From assembly GCA_903832005.1 (NCBI GenBank), contig CAIKZO010000053.1, positions 1 through 49,262 on the forward strand: DNA of 49,262 bases. Direction: 5' to 3'. The first letter of the stretch is position 1. Every line of letters begins with the position of its first letter. The translations under genes and the position numbers were made by a program. Source of the stretch: Enhydrobacter aerosaccus (GTDB lineage: Bacteria > Pseudomonadota > Alphaproteobacteria > Reyranellales > Reyranellaceae). Under the pieces are notes generated by a model. The model saw only the letters and a list, made by a program, of their open reading frames with translations, made no database searches and had not been told where the DNA came from. Of this stretch, positions 47,871 to 49,262 are shown in pieces.

Positions 47871-48677
47871 ATGGGCATCGAACAGCAGGTAACCAGCGCC
47901 ACCAGCGTCGTCGTGACGCTGGTGACGACTTATGGCTTCCGGGTCGTCGGCGCGATCATCATCCTGATCGCGGGCTGGACGGTCTCCCGCCTGATCTACA
48001 CGGCGATCGTACGGCTTTGCGAGCACAGCAGCCGGCTCGACCGCACGGTCACGCTGTTCATGGCCAATGGCGCGCGTTACGCCGCCCTGGTCTTCACCTT
48101 CAGCGCCGTCCTCACGACTTTCGGCATCGAAACCACCAGCTTCGTGGCCGTGCTGGGCGCGATGGGCCTGGCGATCGGCCTGGCGCTGCAGGGCACGCTC
48201 AGCAATCTCGCCGCCGGCATCATGATGGTGCTGTTCCGCCCCTGGGGCATCGGCGACCGCATCGAGGCCGGTGGGATCGTCGGCACGATCCGCGAGATCA
48301 ATCTTTTCTACAGCGAGCTCGACACCGACGATAACGTACGCATCGTCTTCCCTAACGGCATGCTGTGGGGCCAGGTCGTCAAGGTGCCGTCGCGCAACGA
48401 CACCGAACGGGTCGAACTGAAGTTCACTCGGCCACTGGCCGACGATGTCGGCAGGGCGATCGATCGCCTCAAGGAGATCGTGAGCCACGACAAGCGGATC
48501 ACGCGCGTGGCGCAGATCGGCATCGATACCGTCAATGCCGACAATTACGTCCTCATCGCGCGTGTCTGGGTGAAGCGACTAGATGCCATGCAGGTTCATT
48601 TCGACCTGAACCGTGCCGTCAAGGAAGAGTTCGGGCGCAACCCGCCGGTGACCCGCCAGGCCGAGGCTGCCGACTAG
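47871..48677 (+). CDS. Small-conductance mechanosensitive channel (MscS family)
   Basis: 268 residues from ATG 47871; GTG 47856 would add five residues, and neither site has a good ribosome signal. Three transmembrane helices: about 18-41, then 67-88, and the pore helix FVAVLGAMGLAIGLALQGTLSNLAAGIMMVLFRPW. The beta domain follows (GDRIEAGGIVGTIREINLFYSELDTDDNVRIVFPNGMLW) with a C-terminal alpha/beta vestibule. Opens under membrane tension to release solutes. Its TAG is inside the CTAG at 48674-48677 where an IS5-family element begins, so the native C-terminus could have been changed by the insertion. Confidence 0.93.
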   Translation: MGIEQQVTSATSVVVTLVTTYGFRVVGAIIILIAGWTVSRLIYTAIVRLCEHSSRLDRTVTLFMANGARYAALVFTFSAVLTTFGIETTSFVAVLGAMGLAIGLALQGTLSNLAAGIMMVLFRPWGIGDRIEAGGIVGTIREINLFYSELDTDDNVRIVFPNGMLWGQVVKVPSRNDTERVELKFTRPLADDVGRAIDRLKEIVSHDKRITRVAQIGIDTVNADNYVLIARVWVKRLDAMQVHFDLNRAVKEEFGRNPPVTRQAEAAD

Positions 48678-49225
48678 GGCGTGGACTCATAAGCCCTGAG
48701 CCAGATTCTGGTGGCGCCGATCAGGACGGCGGCATGGAAGTTCCTGGCGAGCTTGTCGAAGCGTGTTGCGATGCGGCGGAACTGCTTGATGCGGCAGAAG
48801 AAGCGCTCGATGAGGTTTCGCTGTCGATAGATGCCCGGATCGACCGAACGCCTGACGATGCGTCGCGAGCAGCTTGGGATGCTGGCGCGAGCACCGGATC
48901 GAGTGATGAGGTCGAGGACGGCGTTGCTGTCGCAGCCTCTGTCAGCGACGACCGTCAGAGGCGTGGGAAGGCCGGCGAGCAAACCTGGAACGGCGGCCAT
49001 ATCGGAAGTCTGACCGGGCGAGAGCAACAACCTGACCGGCAATCCCTGCTCGTCGACGACGGCGTGGATCTTGGTGCTCAGTCCTCCACGAGAACGGCCA
49101 ATGGCGTGATCCGGACCCCCTTTTTTCCGCCGGCCGCGTGTTGATGTGCGCGCACGATCGAACTGTCGATGAACTGCAAGGACTGCGGCGAGCGTGCCGC
49201 CAGTGTCTCGAAGATACGCAGCCAC
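48674..49225 (-). CDS. IS5-family transposase, OrfB frame
   Basis: Downstream frame of the transposase. The part after the frameshift site begins KKGGPDHAIGRSRGGLSTKIHAVVDEQGLPVRLLLSPGQ. It contains the second catalytic aspartate (VVADRGCDSNAV) and the C-terminal Y-R-E-K signature with the catalytic glutamate (YRQRNLIERFFCRIKQFRRIATRFDK). Residues before about 30 are read out of frame and are not expected in the protein. Expression is expected as a fusion with OrfA. The final stop falls on the CTAG at the mscS boundary. Confidence 0.93.
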   Translation of the reverse strand: MAAYLRDTGGTLAAVLAVHRQFDRARTSTRGRRKKGGPDHAIGRSRGGLSTKIHAVVDEQGLPVRLLLSPGQTSDMAAVPGLLAGLPTPLTVVADRGCDSNAVLDLITRSGARASIPSCSRRIVRRSVDPGIYRQRNLIERFFCRIKQFRRIATRFDKLARNFHAAVLIGATRIWLRAYESTP

Positions 49226-49262
49226 ACCCCGGCTTTGGCCCAGCGGTTGTAGCGGTTATAGG
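49078..49262 (-). CDS. IS5-family transposase, OrfA frame (partial, runs off the window)
   Basis: Upstream frame: YNRYNRWAKAGVWLRIFETLA, then FIDSSIVRAHQHAAGGKKG with the first catalytic aspartate, stopping at 49080-49078. The frame contains the heptamer A-AAA-AAG (49126-49120) in register for a -1 slip into OrfB, the arrangement known for the IS427 group. The 5' end lies beyond the window. Confidence 0.88.
   Translation of the reverse strand, partial: YNRYNRWAKAGVWLRIFETLAARSPQSLQFIDSSIVRAHQHAAGGKKGVRITPLAVLVED

Larger units (their letters stand above)
48674..49262 (-). mobile_element. IS5-family (IS427-group-like) insertion sequence, one end in window
   Basis: Contains overlapping OrfA/OrfB transposase frames with a -1 slippery heptamer and the DDE residues. 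The left boundary is at or near the CTAG 48674-48677, a known target for IS5-family elements, immediately after mscS. The terminal sequence begins GGGCGTGGACTCAT. The right end and terminal repeat are outside the window, so limits and target duplication are unproven. Confidence 0.85.

Overview
The window is about 49 kb of GC-rich, gene-dense bacterial chromosome. It looks alphaproteobacterial: there is a Bug/TctC solute-binding protein, a YejABEF importer, intracellular PHA depolymerase, SCO, an ATC-hydrolase family protein, and many stop/start overlaps (TGATG, ATGA, GTGA). A Rhodospirillales/Reyranella-like host would fit, but no rRNA or marker gene here fixes the genus. I saw no tRNA, rRNA or CRISPR array.

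Layout. 1-900: 5' part of thiC (minus) behind a TPP riboswitch, with a perfect 9-bp Shine-Dalgarno-sequestering hairpin. 1.16-3.8 kb: minus-strand unit of a Cys-type homologue of glycine/proline reductase selenoprotein B, a class III CoA-transferase and a small secreted protein. 3.9-11.5 kb: TctC-type binding protein, complete YejABEF-type peptide ABC importer and a GhrA-like 2-hydroxyacid dehydrogenase. 11.5-13.3 kb: PaaK-like adenylating enzyme (minus) divergent from an AhpD-like protein. 13.3-21.5 kb: sensor kinase/response regulator divergent from a heavy-metal-type RND efflux set (adaptor, pump, outer-membrane lipoprotein). 21.5-22.3 kb: alpha/beta hydrolase.

22.3-26.9 kb (minus) is the most interesting part: six tightly packed genes encoding a TusA-like protein, a DsrE-like protein, a PhnD-type binding protein, a PhnE-type permease, a PhnC-type ATPase and a TusA-like/core-MetE fusion. 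The two TusA-like domains share a variant motif. I infer an uptake system for a small anionic, possibly methylated sulfur compound coupled to a sulfur relay and a zinc-dependent methyltransferase. The substrate is unknown.

27-37.8 kb: TPR-like secreted protein (minus), then aconitase, DinB-like protein, a VOC/hydrolase fusion, nitroreductase, GT87-type membrane glycosyltransferase, acetyl-CoA synthetase and amidase on the plus strand. 37.9-39.7 kb: flavin reductase and a small alarmone-hydrolase-like HD protein (minus), divergent from SCO. 39.7-41.2 kb: an AT-richer two-gene cassette (an unknown protein and a SUKH/SMI1-KNR4 immunity-like protein) bracketed by two copies of a composite palindrome plus 58-bp direct repeat. 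41.3-48.7 kb: two luciferase-like oxidoreductases, small secreted or membrane proteins, PHA depolymerase, an ATC-hydrolase-family protein, a Ser/Thr-type phosphatase, a WXXGXW protein and an MscS channel. 48.67 kb to the end: an IS5-family element with a -1 frameshift heptamer, abutting the mscS stop codon and running off the window.
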